This document shows positions 52,183 through 64,000 of a stretch of DNA of 64,000 nucleotides, one piece after another; within the stretch, counting starts at the first letter, position 1, and each line of letters begins with the position of its first letter. Source of the stretch: Pelecanus crispus (taxonomy: Eukaryota > Chordata > Aves > Pelecaniformes > Pelecanidae); contig NC_134648.1 in NCBI RefSeq assembly GCF_030463565.1, positions 44,731,498 through 44,795,497 on the forward strand, written 5' to 3'. The notes below the pieces were generated by a model. It did not search any database. It had not been told where the DNA came from and was given only the letters and a program-made list of their open reading frames with translations. Made by a program: the position numbers and the translations under genes.

Positions 52183-52749
52183 AGGCAATGGGAGGTGATC
52201 CTTCCCCTCTACTCAGCAATGATGAGGTCACATCTGGAGTACTGCATCTAGTTTTGGGCTCCCCAGTACAAGAGAGACATGGACATACCAGAGACAGTCC
52301 AATGAAGGGTCACGAAGATGATGAAGGGACTGGAGCATCTCTCCTATGAGGAAAGGCTGAGAGAGCTGGGGCTGTTTATCCTGAAGAAGAGAAGGCTCGG
52401 GGGATCTCATCAATGTATACAAATACCTGAAGGGAGGGTGCAAAAAGGACAGAGCCAGGCTCTTTTCAGTGGTGCCCAGTGACAGGACCAGAGGCAATGA
52501 GCACAAACTGAAGCATGAGGGAGGTCCATCTGAACATCAGGAAACACATTTTTACTGTGAGGGTGACTGAGCACTGGCACAGGTTGCCCAGAGAGGTTGT
52601 AGAGTCTCCATCCATGGAGATATTCAAAACCCGTCTGGACATGGTCCCAGGCAACCTGCCCTAGGTGGCCCTGCTTGAACAGAGATTTGGACCAGATGAC
52701 CTCCAGAGGTCCCTTCCAACCTCAGCCATTCTGTGGCTCTGTGATTCTG
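52183..52749 (+). repeat. CR1 LINE 3' fragment, plus orientation
   Basis: About 570 bp matches the 3' end of a CR1 element. It starts in the last part of ORF2 (TCTGGAGTACTGCATCTAG, then AGGAAAGGCTGAGAGAGCTG), continues through the 3' UTR (ACCTCCAGAGGTCCCTTCCA) and ends with ATTCTGTGGCTCTGTGATTC, the degenerate octamer tail. Frameshifts break the coding part. The element belongs to an older subfamily than the one at 27843. Confidence 0.9.
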
Positions 52750-55308
52750 ACAACAGACAAGACTGAGTGGGTCATGAAGCGATGAAACAAACTTGTGGTA
52801 GCCACCAGCGTTGCTTGCATATATTTTTGAAAATGATATTGCATGACCGTTTTTTACTTGTATCACAGATGGTTTTTTTCCCTCTGGTCTGTGGAGCTAG
52901 ACTTTGCTCTGAGTTTTATCAGTAGAATCTGAAGCCAGATCACTCCAAAGAATCTGTGATCTGGTGTCCTTCCGTTAATCAAAGATCCACCTTTTGATAT
53001 GGTGGCATTTGGCCCTGGGGACAGAATGAAATGGAGCCTATGTGAAATGTCCAGCCAGTCTCTGGCAAACCTCTTTCCAGGGGAAACGTACTAACACCTT
53101 GAAACAGATGAAAACATTTAATGTAAAACATCAGACCCTGTTCTAACACTAAAAAGGTTAAGCCGTCTATTCTGTTACATTAACAAATGTTCTGTTACTA
53201 TTTCCTCCTTGCTTGCCAGTGTGGTTTCCTCTGCAGTAACATCTGTAACACCACAGAATTTTTCAAGACCTAATTAGTGATGTTAGAAGAGAAAGTTAGT
53301 TCACCAGGCAGTTTGGGGAATAATGTAATTTTATATATATACATATATGTATGTTTGTTAAGCATCTTGAATCTTCCTCACATCCCTCACATGAATCTTG
53401 TGTGGTAGCAGCCCTGGAATGCAAAAATCATCTGGGGAATTCCTCATCGCTAAGTTTAGCGCTAAAGAGCTAATGGCTTCAGTATGTTGTATTGTTTAGA
53501 TGTGAGGTTAAATTCAGAGATCAGACTCGGTTTCTTTTCTGGAAAATGAGCCTAAGTACAGTTAGGGTATGCAAGTTCCATTTTTGGCTGCCCTGCATTG
53601 GACCCTGGAGGCAGGACCCTGGAAAGTGCAGAACAATTTGTTTAGCAGAACAGTAGCTTGGGTAAGAAAGAAAAAGGCATTAACTCAGATTTTAATTTCT
53701 AATTCTCCAATCACTAAAATATCAGCTGTCACCAGAAGAAGGAGCAGTGTTAAAAAGGACCACTGGCTTTAAGGAAAAGTACATTCATTGGATTCTTCAG
53801 AAAAAACAGATCTTACGTATAAATTTAATTCCCACATCTTCAAAGGAGCCAGCTTATGTAAACTGGCTTATATAAATCAAAAGGTGCAAAGGATCTAGAT
53901 CACTGTAGTTCCATAAAATCAAAGATGACCCACTTTAATTTAGTTTTATAAATTGCTATATCTAGAATTTACTTTCCAACCCATGTTAATGGCTCTCTGC
54001 CTTTGTTCAACCCTTTTTAATCTCCTGACTTATTTTCAATGGATAAGAAATTGCCTTTTGGTCATATTCCCACATCACTGAAGTGACTGATGAGTTTGGC
54101 CAGAATTCTGTGCCTTTAGAATACAAGAGCTGAAATCTGCTGTTAATGGCTACAGCTATGCCTAGAAAGACTGTGAAGTAAAACCAGAGTTGTACAGTCT
54201 GCTAGACTTTTTAAAAAGTAATTACGGTCACTGGAAATAGCTGGCCACCACTGGGAAACAGAACATAAAAATAATTCTTTTTATCTGTATTTATGCAACC
54301 AGGGCAAAAGACAGTTAAATCAATAATAAAGAAAAAAGATTACTCAAATACAGTCTTCTATGACGTGTGCCAGATTCCAATAATGAAATAAGTTTATCAA
54401 CAAATAGTGTAACATCAGCAGAAGATATAAACCCATATCTCCACCTGCTTTCTTTTACCCAACCTTGGTAAACTCACCAGAATAGTCAAATAGGATGATG
54501 TGAAGATAATCTGGGAGTTAAAGGAAGTGGTTGCATAATACAGCAACTCAAATTACTCCACACCTTTGCCAGCCTAGCTGGTATTTTAGATGTCTTCTCT
54601 TGGCTAATCTGAGAAGGTTCATTAAACCTATAGTACAGGTTATTTTTTTCTGATCTCTCTTGCAATGCCTCGTGATGCCTTATATGTACTTAGGATAGCC
54701 TTTGAATATGCTAATGAACACTCGTGCAAGGGGGTGGCACTTTCAAAAATAGCATTGTGTCCTCTGAACTCCAGACAGATTCCTATCCATAACATCCTCC
54801 TCCCTCCAGCTGGCTGCTACCTGGCAATAGTCTCCTCTATACAAAAAACAGTCAATAGCATCAGCCAAACCACTTAAATATTGACACCGCTGAGGCTGAT
54901 GCAGATCTTGCATTCTTGCTTTATCCCAGCTCCTTAGAGGAGGGGGGAGGGAGCGACTGCATCCTCTGGTTTGAGATAACTGCAGTGCAGCACTCCAGTG
55001 CACACAGCACCCGGCCTCCCGCTGCTGCTCACAGCTGGCAGCAATCTGTTCACAGGCCTTTCAAAGGTGCATGTCCTAAACGTTTTGTAATATGAAAATT
55101 TAGGCAGACTTTGTGATTCCCATAGGTTATTTGTGATTTAGCTTTTGTGAGTCACCCAACATTATTTTGGGCAATGGAAAGTGTGCTCCTTACGCATCTG
55201 CTCCATCACTATCCTAAGCTCCTGATGTAGCTCCTGCAGTCTAGGGCAGCCCCTGCAGGTCCTAGGGCTGGGATCCAGATCGACTCGTCATCCAGCTGGA
55301 TGGGGCAG
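52750..55308. other. Intergenic stretch, no gene seen
   Basis: AT-rich unique sequence with a TA-rich simple repeat at about 53330-53352. No exon, RNA gene or known repeat was recognised. Confidence 0.6.
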
Positions 55309-55883
55309 TGTCCTAGTTTCAGCTGGGATAGAGTTAAATTTTCTTCCTAGTAGCTGGCATAGTGCTGTGTTTTGGATTTAGTAGGAGAAGAATGCTGATA
55401 ACACGCTGATGTTTTAGTTGTTGCTAAGTACTGCTTATGCTAGTCAAGGACTTTTCAGCTTCCCATGCTTTGCCAGGTGCACAAGAAGCTGGGAGGGGGC
55501 ACAGCCGGAATGGTTGATCCAAACTGACCAAAGGGCTATTCCATACCATATGATGTCATGCTCAGTATATAAGCTTGGGGGAGTTGGCTGGGGAGCAGTG
55601 ATAGCTCCTCAGGAACTGTGTGGGTATTGGTCGGTGGGTGGTGAGCAATTGCATTGTGCATCACTTGCTTTGTATATTATTATTACTATTATTATTATAT
55701 TGTTATTATTACTACTACTACTATTTTACTTGATTTTATTTCAATTATTAAACTGTTCTTATCTCCACCCAGGAGTTTTTCTCACTCTTACTCTTCTGAT
55801 TCTCTCCCCCATCCCATCAGGGCAGGTGGAGTGAGCAAGCAGCTGTGTGGTGCTTCATTACTGGCTGGGGCTAAACCACGACA
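55309..55883 (+). mobile_element. Solo LTR, ERVL-like family A, plus orientation
   Basis: This 575-bp element has TGTCCTAGTTTCAGCTGGG at the start and GGCTAAACCACGACA at the end, with a perfect 5-bp target duplication GGCAG at 55304-55308 and 55884-55888. A TATATAAG box lies at 55566-55573, followed by the same compound TTA/CTA microsatellite as in the copy at 47316. Its own intact target duplication shows it is an independent solo LTR, not the 3' LTR of a provirus starting at 47316. Confidence 0.92.
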
Positions 55884-58800
55884 GGCAGTAAATGGAGAAG
55901 GGATTTTACGCCTATATCCCAAGTTCCGCACTGAGCACTCAGCCAGGGTTAAGACTTGGGCTAAGAGATACAATTAATAACTGCAGGTTTCAAAAGAGTT
56001 GAAGCAAAACATCAATGGATAATAAAACTCCTACATAACATTTCTTTGTGCCAAACAAAAGGGACTGTATGGTAGAGAGAATTTTCATGGTGATTTGATA
56101 GTAGACCATAAGCTTTCCACAAGCTATTTTTAAAGTCCTATGTTTTTGAAGCTGTTGGTATGTTTGTAAAAGTTGTATAGCGTGGTTTTAATATTATACA
56201 TAGAAATAAGAAATCAGTATATATGAGAAAGGCAAGTTTTCCTTCCTATGCTGTTTAATTTATGCTGAGAATGGCTACAGATAAGTAGGGAAGATGAGAA
56301 GAAAATAATGTAGGCTTTCCAATGTAAAAACACCTGCCGCCTATTCCTTTCTCTAAGTAGATTTAGATAGATATGGTGCAGGATGTAAATTCATATTGAC
56401 AGATAAGCAGAAGTAAAATAGGGCAGTGCAACTGGTAACTTAAACATTTCTAAAGAGATTACCTACTGTTTAATGCAGGATACTTTTAACCATCAAAGAA
56501 AAATCTATGCAAGTTCATTTTGCTAAAGATACTGTCATTTTCTACTAGCAAGACATACTGCATTTTGTCATTTTATGGCCACTGGTGCTATTCTATCATT
56601 CTGTACAGAAAATTGTCTACAGAATTGTCCATTTCTTTTTGTGGTAAGGACAAAATAAGCTTTTGACACTAAACTAAGCTAGATTAATATTGCATATTTA
56701 AAAAAAAATTCCCTTCTGATGCTATCTGAGAACAGCAGCAGGCTGCACCAACCATTACGCTTTTTTTTACATTTAAAATATCGTATGTATAGCAAAGGTA
56801 GCTGACAATAGTAGTTTAAATCAGTTATGTTATATACTGAAATGGGAAGTCAGAAGTACATAAAGGAACAGAAAACAAAACAAAACAAAAAAAAAATCCA
56901 TAAACTGCATTCTAATGCAACAAGAAAAGATTAGGCTTTATGATACCAAAGACCAAGCAGAATATTAATATTAGCAACTTTTTTAGTAAATGTGCACTGT
57001 GAATGCAGAGCTTTGGGCATAACACAAAAGTTGCTTTGTAATGACAAAATTTCTTTCACCCCAAGGTGAATGTGATGCTGAAATACAATTCTATGAAGAA
57101 TACTGTGGTTCTTGTAAAAACTGAGATAACTGTAATGACTCTTTAATTATTAGCTGAGACTTATGACAAAATATGTCTGCACCCAGTGTTGCTAATAGCA
57201 CCAGGTTGATGTAGGTCTTTGTTCCTTCCACACAGCTCAAGTCACATGAGGATAACATTGACCTTATTTCAAGGAAGAATTATTCATGTCACTTCTTTTA
57301 CTTATAGAGGTTGTTCACCCAGTCATGCATGACTGAAATAGAAAGGATGGATTTACAAATTCAGTGCCAGACACACTGAGTCGACAAAGTACTTTATTTA
57401 ATCTGTAAAATTAGTTCCAGAGCTACAAAAGGCAGAGGGAAAGACAGATCCAGCACGCCTGCTGGAAGAACTTTAATATCATTTAGGACCTCAAGCAGTC
57501 ACCTGTCAACTTCTATAGTCTCTTCTCCGCAGACTTTTTCTCTCCATTCCTAATATAGTCCATATACTTGTCTAGCCACACTGCTCCATTAGTCATTTTT
57601 TTCTTTTCTCTTCCACTATCATCTCTGCACTACCATCTTGCACACAGCCCAGCCTCTCAGCTCTCTCACATCCTTACTTTTCTCCCCCAACAAAACCTCT
57701 GAACACCTGACAATCTTGAAGGTGCCTTCATAGGATTGCTCTCCAAAAAGCACACTTATTCCCCACCCCCCAGTCACCAATCCTTATCTTTTCTTTAAAC
57801 TCCAAGGAAAGGAGATGGAAACTCTGATGTGTCAAGGTGATGAAGGAAAGCTATGTTTAAGCAGGGAATTAAATTCAGGATATCTACAATATTCACAAGA
57901 GGGAATCCTTCATGTCTTCCAAGTCCCCTTTCCCTCTTCTTTAAGCCCTTTCTTACTGCTACTTGGAATTTAGCCAGGGCAAGTACTTGTAAAACAAATG
58001 GTCCAAATTATAAGAAGTCCAAATCTTTTCAGTCCTAAGTATCAAATGAAAGATATCCCTGTCTAGCAAGTAATGCTTCTTACACTTGGGACACAGGTCT
58101 TGTCATAACCCAGGCTATACACTCCTAAATCCCTGTTTGAATCTAGCCCTAAGAGAAGAAATTATATTAACCTACTTTCATTCTGAGTAAGAGTATCCAT
58201 GCAGGAGGATAAATACTGTACAATCACTGCACTTTGGAGCATCATTCAGATTAATTAAAAATTCCTATACACAGGACCTTTAATGGATTTTCCATGCAGC
58301 TACTAGTCTAGTCAAGCCCTCTTCAGCATTAGAGGTGTGCCTTATATCATAAGACATCTCATTTTGCAGATATATTTTCTGTGTTGTCCACTTCCTGTAA
58401 GATATGCTATGGGGCATAGCATGGGGTGCCAGTCATCTTAATGTTTATTGACTGACTCATAAAGGTTTGCAAATGACAAGAAATGCTTGTTATGCCATAC
58501 ACCATTCCTGTATGGACATTACAGTAGTCAGTGCTTTTACTCATGTTAGTCCAATGTGACTGCTGTTTTCTGCAAAGATGCATAACCAGTAGTAGGTAAT
58601 AACTATCCCACGACAAGCTTGTTTGGTAGAGCCTGAGCACCCAAGCAATGAAGGAATTAGCAGTGCTGCTTCTATAGTCCATGTTCGTATCGGTATGGTA
58701 AGTAGCTAAACTGACGAAACGGCAGTATTTAAGTATCTATTTTCTCTCTCATATATAAGTGCAGTCATTGCCATGTTTATTCTATTATCATTCACTAATA

Positions 58801-58987
58801 CAGAAAATAACTGTGAGACTGAGATTTTCTTTCCAACAGAGCTCTGCATCATTGATTTTATTTTAGCTTTGCTGTAGTTATGCTAACAAAAACAAGTATT
58901 TGAACTATGAATGGTCTTGTCACAGGCATTATCTTTCTCCTGATGGCTTTTTGAGTTCAACACAAACTATTTAGATGTAGCTTTTGG
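55884..58987. other. Intergenic stretch, no gene seen
   Basis: AT-rich unique sequence. No repeat family, exon or RNA gene was recognised. Confidence 0.6.
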
Positions 58988-59110
58988 AATCACAGAAATA
59001 AGGGCAGGAAAGGACCTCAGGAGGTCACCCATTGCCTCTCCCTGCTGCAAGGCAGAGCCGGACAGGTAAACCACAGCTAAACAGACCTAAGTTCTCCCTA
59101 GCTGTTAACA
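58988..59110 (-). repeat. Old CR1 3'-end relic, minus orientation
   Basis: The plus strand reads AATCACAGAAATAAGGGCAG and then AAAGGACCTCAGGAGGTCAC followed by a decayed CCATTGCCTCTCCCTGCTG. This is the order of the reverse-complemented 3' UTR of ancient CR1 subfamilies. Only about 120 bp remain and boundaries are approximate. Confidence 0.55.
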
Positions 59111-60419
59111 TCTGATCCATGTCCACACAATAGCTGCTGGTGGCTGTTTACCTCAGCTTCAAAATCTGATCTATTTATAGATGCTGTGACTTTTAATAGA
59201 TGATGTGGTCCATACCATGCATTGCATGTATAGCTCTCTTCATTCCATGCTCTTACTGTCTCCTTTCACAATGCTCTGTGTCCTCTGCAGGTCTGAAAAT
59301 CTACATGTTGCAGTAGAAAGGGCATTTCCACTGTCCCTCTACCCAATGCTATGATCTGCTAATAGTTTACATCAACCTCTGTGTTCTCTGATAAATCCTC
59401 CGCTTTCACAACCCTGAGCAGTTATAAATAGCAGCATATGACATCGCATTTTGAAAAAGCCACAAGAATTCCCAAGAAGCTGATTGCCCAACTGAAAATG
59501 CAGGAAAAAGGGCAAAAGTAAGCATAATGTACCAGGTAAGCAAAACACCTGAGACTTTGTTTCCTGCTTTCTTTCATTTGCACAGCACTCAGACACAAGT
59601 GTCATTTCTAAAATGATAAAGTTTGCTGAGGCTGCACAGAGCTTTCCTTGAAAATCCTTTTGCACAGTGGGAACTCCACTGGGACAATGTGGCTTGGAAA
59701 ATGAAGTGGTCTCAAAGCTGGTGGCCTGTGTTCTAGCAATACATTACTTATCCATATGTTGGGTTTTTTTCCTGAGGCATTCATTATCTTCATACTACCA
59801 GGTATCGTTAAAATTGCTATGGAAAGGCATGTATGTAATTGTAGGAACTTGTGTGCAACTATACAGAATTTATCCACAGCAAAACGTGCAACATGGGAGC
59901 AAAATTCTACTCACTGAGCAGGAATTTTGCCAGCAGTTCTGGGATTTCACCCTTCACATTGCCCCTCCCTTCAGAGTTACACATGAGGTAGAAAAGTATT
60001 ACTAGCCTCGCTTCAGAAGGGGAATATCAGACAATGTGCAAATTGCTCTATCAGTGTTGCTGAGTGGGTCTCAGTAATAACCCCAGCTCATTGTCCCAGA
60101 AACCTTGTCCTTGTGCCTTTTCTGACAGAGTAGCATTACCAAATTCTACACTTTAAAACCTTGTGTGGGTTTGGGATTTTTTCCCCTCTGCGTGGGAGTT
60201 ATCTGGTGCAATGTGCTTACACAATATAACCAACAGTGAACACTAAATAGGGAAATCCCAGGGAGAAGAGCCTGACAGTGTGGAACAGATTTAGAATAAC
60301 CAGAAAGGGCACAGATCTGAAGTGTAATGACAAATTTAATGTGCTCCAAATACACAGGGTCTTTTAACCTATTAGAAATTACGAGCTTCAACCCACTGTG
60401 TACTAAGAAAAAAAACCCT
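59111..60419. other. Intergenic stretch, no gene seen
   Basis: AT-rich sequence without recognised repeats or coding exons. Confidence 0.6.
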
Positions 60420-60523
60420 CATAGAATCATAGAATCACAGAAGCATTTAGGTTGGAAAAGACCTTTAAGATCATCGAGTCTAACCATAAACCTAACACTG
60501 CCAAGCCCACCAACAAACCATAC
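60420..60523 (-). repeat. CR1 LINE 3'-end fragment, minus orientation
   Basis: About 100 bp with CATAGAATCATAGAATCACA (octamer tail) followed by GGTTGGAAAAGACCTTTAAG and ATCATCGAGTC, the same 3' end as the element at 27843. The match fades after the CCAAGCCCACCAACAAACCA segment, so this is a heavily 5'-truncated insertion. Confidence 0.9.
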
Positions 60524-63384
60524 TAATCCTACTGCCTGCTTATAAAGGAAAGCCTCATAGCCACCTTGACCAGAACTTGTACCCAAGTGCCCTCAAACTT
60601 GTACAACCTTGCTCTGTATAGAACATGCCTCACAACAAATGTCAGGGGTTAAGAATGAGCAGTAGGATTTGATTTACACTATACAAATAGAAACTTAGAA
60701 AGATTCAATGACTGAGATACTAATTTCCAGATGTAAGTCCCAGGCAAAAATTCCAGAACTATAGTCCACTCCCGCCTCAGGATGGTGCCCTATGATATGC
60801 TGTATTATAATATGTCCCATGGTAGGACAGCATAGTAGATTCACTGGAGAAAAACAGTTTCGTTCCCATCTGGGTCTGAAAAATCTAGGGCCTGATCTTG
60901 GGAACAGTCACTGAACAGTCACTGTAGTTCCATCTACAAAGAAAGTTGCTCCTATGAGCAAAGTTGTTCTGTGTTTTTAGAACCAAGTGTAAAACTCAGT
61001 GTGTCAAAGACAAAAACACACTGGATGATATACTGGAAACAGTTGATTGTCAGCACCCCAACTCTGAACAGTTAAGTCATACTAAAAATATTTCCAGGGA
61101 TGTTGACAGATGGCAGACATATATCTAATTGCCCGTTAGTATAAGGACATGCAGAGGAGCATGTTTCCAGCTCTGCATCATCAGAAAGCAATTGAGACAA
61201 TGTCCTAAATTCCAGTGGTACAACTGGAATGGATGCAAATGTAGGACCCAATGCATATGAATCATCCCACCAGCCAAATCCTGAATCTTCACTCAGTTTG
61301 TTCAGTTCCTTTTCAGGCAAAGTTCCCATTTCCTTTAATGTGACTATTTTCACAAGGAAAAGTCATAAGTGTAAGAGTCATTTCACTGCTCCTAAAGATA
61401 GATCATGGCCCTTAAGTACACATTTATCAGAAAACTGGTAGGTAACAGATGACATAACACAGCTGATTGAAGAAGACATTTTTTGCCAAAAGAAATTAAA
61501 TGGAGTGAATTAACTTTATGGATCAAAACCCACTAAAGCACAGGAGGCCTACTGAAGAAAGGATGTTTTCATTATTGAACGCTTTTGCTAACAAGAATGT
61601 AATACAACCTGCACAAGAACATACAAACTGCACAAGCTAAATTCTTCGTTACTCAGAGAAGATCAATTAACTTCTTTGGGATTGCTTCTAAGAATGGTAA
61701 TTCTAGATGATTTAGAAAAGTTTAGCTGAAACAAAAAAACTCCTCTTAGATTTTAAGGACCCAGAAGAGTTACATTTAGCAATCCTAAGAAGGAGTACCT
61801 GAAACAGCTAGATTATATACACATCTATAACATCTATAACAAAAGTGTACTATCAAAGTAAAAGCAACCAGGAAATCTGGCCACATCATGGATTTCCAAG
61901 TCTCAAGCTTAGGAAGATGGAGACACCAAGGAGCTATTTGCCCAGCTAAGCACATGTAGTGTGGCTTCCAGAAGAGGCTAACACCAAAAGGGAATAGAAC
62001 TTGCTGGAAGTATGTTTAACAGTTGGGTTGGAAACAGAACTGCAATTTCAACTGCTGCCAGTGGAAGTCTTAATTGATGCTGTTCTTCCTTGTTCTGCAG
62101 CTATTTACTTATGTACAGATATGTATATACCTGTCACAGCAGTACTGCACTTAGGAAGGGAGACTAAAGCAGTGGTTCCAGAGCGTTATGGAGTCTGGTA
62201 AAAACTGAGATTTGTGCAGAAAAGGATTTGTGGCTTTCAGAAAGAAAGGAGGTGACAGCACAATATTTGCAGAGGATGCTCAGCTTTGGAGTGATATGGG
62301 CAGAAGGGACTATGAGTGTGCAATTTGGCTGAGGGTATACAGTGTGATGGACCAAGATTACATTTCTTTCCTTGGCTGTACCTGTCTCTGAGATTGCAAA
62401 CATCTCCACCACCAGGGCTTCTAGCCTTGCTCTGAACAGGTCTCATCAATAAGGATTTGAAACTGCCTATGGCGTCTAGTGACTCATCTTGTATAATGAC
62501 TCGGTGTTGCAAGCTGATGGAGCTTAGCCAGACTTAGGAACAGTGGAAAGTTTTCAATTTTTTTTTTTACAGACAAGATTTTTGAGCCTACCATCTACCC
62601 CCCGCCCTGCTCACAGATCCCTGTTCAGAGCCCACTGACCATACATTTCACAGATCTCACTGCAGGGTGCTTCAGTTTTGAAAATTGCTCCATTCCCACA
62701 GTGATTCCATTCCTACCATGTGAACAACATAGCTACAGCATTCTTCCTGGGGGATGTCCCTCAGGGCATATGATGGTTTTAAGCAAAGATGGAGACCTGA
62801 GGACCACAATTGTATGATCAGATGTGAACTTATGAGATTGTCCTTAGGAGGAAGTATGATGCAGGAAAGCAATTTGCTGATTTTAGGACCGTAACATTTA
62901 TGATATTTGTGTTGCAAGGCAAAACTCTGGATAACCAGACATTGGGTAATATAGGTTCAGTGGAAGCTGTGCTACCCACGCCTAACTGTTTACCTCCCTA
63001 TTACACTGCAATAATCATGTTACCCAGGGACAGGCGTCCTGGAAGTACAGGCAGGCTTTCTGTGATAGATTGCTGATATTCATGCAGAAAAGCAAGACCA
63101 CCAAACCTTTGCACTTGTCAATATTTGTACTCCAGCAGTTGGTGACTAATGGCTTAACACATTGATTCTTGTTGCCACCCTCCCCCTGTCTTCCAGGAAA
63201 AATAAGATTCCGTTTCCCAACTCAGGGGATTAGAAAAAAATTTAAAAATGCAGCCTCCAAAATAAATATTCTTTATCCTGACAAAGTCCTTTACATCCAA
63301 ATACACCCCAGGCTTTTTTTAAAAACAAAAACAAAAAAACCCCACCCACCACCAGCAACAAACCCAGCAAGGACAGTGATGTCT
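60524..63384. other. Intergenic stretch, no gene seen
   Basis: AT-rich sequence. A short direct repeat (GAACAGTCACT twice) lies near 60901-60922. No repeat family or exon was recognised. Confidence 0.6.
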
Positions 63385-63515
63385 ATTTTAGAGGCAAAGC
63401 CTTAGTGTTTTGCCTGAGTTCACACCGAAGATTTCTACTTGACCTGGAACCAGAGCCCAAGACTTCCAGACTCACATTTCAGTACCCTGTCAGCTAGGTC
63501 AGTACAACCTACCTA
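63385..63515 (+). repeat. Possible ancient MIR/CORE-SINE-like relic
   Basis: The order of motifs resembles a tRNA-derived CORE-SINE: TTTTGCCTGAGTTCACAC, then CTGGAACCAGAGCCCAAGA, then CAGACTCACATTTCAGTACC followed by AGCTAGGTCA. This parallels the MIR core and tail but is strongly diverged. No flanking duplication is visible. The call rests on pattern resemblance only. Confidence 0.3.
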
Positions 63516-64000
63516 GCACTTCCCTACCCAGCTCTTGCCTGCAGGTGTTTGCATCCAACTTGCAGCAGTTTCTTGGCAGAAGTGGGGAGGTGAGGTTCAA
63601 GCAGCATGCTTAGGAATGAAGTATCACCTCCTGCATCTCTGAATAGTATTGCACTAACTTAGAGGAGCTGCCTCTCACCACTTCTACTTAAATAAATGAA
63701 GCAGTAAACACAAACCAAATTCATCCTGTGTATAAGCATGGCCAGCACAGACATACTTCTGCAAAACAGCCTACCAAGGGTCAAAGACCTGGAGTTCAAC
63801 TCCTTTGACTGCCAAGGTCAGGCCAGCTGGTCTTCTCACCCACTGAGCTTAGCATGTACCATTTTACTCCTCTTGTTTATGAAAATGGCTGTTTTTGTTA
63901 AGTAGGAACACTTTTCTTGGCGAAACCAGACCTGTAATGCATTAAGCAAGCAGCCACATGCCATGCTATGCCAGGGTGGAACTCACCAATAATTAAAGTT
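63516..64000. other. Intergenic end of window, no gene seen
   Basis: No exon, RNA gene or clear repeat was recognised in the last 485 bases. Confidence 0.55.

Noticed and set aside
47316..55883. A provirus bounded by two same-orientation LTRs 7.4 kb apart
   Set aside because: The 55309 copy has its own perfect target duplication GGCAG on both sides. The outer flanks of the pair (AACCC and GGCAG) do not match. No primer-binding site or gag/pol/env similarity was seen between them, and an unrelated CR1 lies there.

Overview
This is a window of bird nuclear DNA. The evidence is CR1 LINE fragments with the avian 3' octamer tail, solo LTRs of two families common in non-galliform birds, and one recognisable gene with bird-like exon/intron structure. 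The species cannot be named from sequence; the LTR set suggests a neoavian bird.

The window holds one gene I can support, EGLN3 (prolyl hydroxylase PHD3), complete and on the minus strand. Its five coding exons lie at 35482-35838, 11036-11155, 9004-9140, 8246-8319 and 6822-6859. All splice sites are canonical and the phases join cleanly to give 241 residues (human 239). The iron ligands H135, D137 and H196 and the 2-oxoglutarate arginine R205 are present. Exon 1 lies in a strong CpG island (about 34.97-36.66 kb) with CACGTG/TACGTG hypoxia-response cores, GC boxes and a CCAAT box upstream.

Intron 1 (24.3 kb) contains a cluster of TACGTGC-type HIF cores at 19.10-19.52 kb, several CpG-rich patches at 19.4-22.5 kb, a 5'-truncated CR1 with a mutated reverse transcriptase motif, and two solo LTRs in the same orientation as the gene. 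Positions 1-6.8 kb hold the 3' UTR and downstream flank.

The 27 kb upstream of the gene (36.8-64 kb) appears intergenic. It holds three more solo LTRs (45889, 47316, 55309), CR1 fragments, a striking perfect 33-bp inverted repeat (38230-38367), and otherwise unique, AT-rich, non-coding sequence. No second protein gene, tRNA, rRNA or CRISPR array was found. The only functional unit visible is the oxygen-sensing feedback gene EGLN3 and its probable HIF-responsive control elements.
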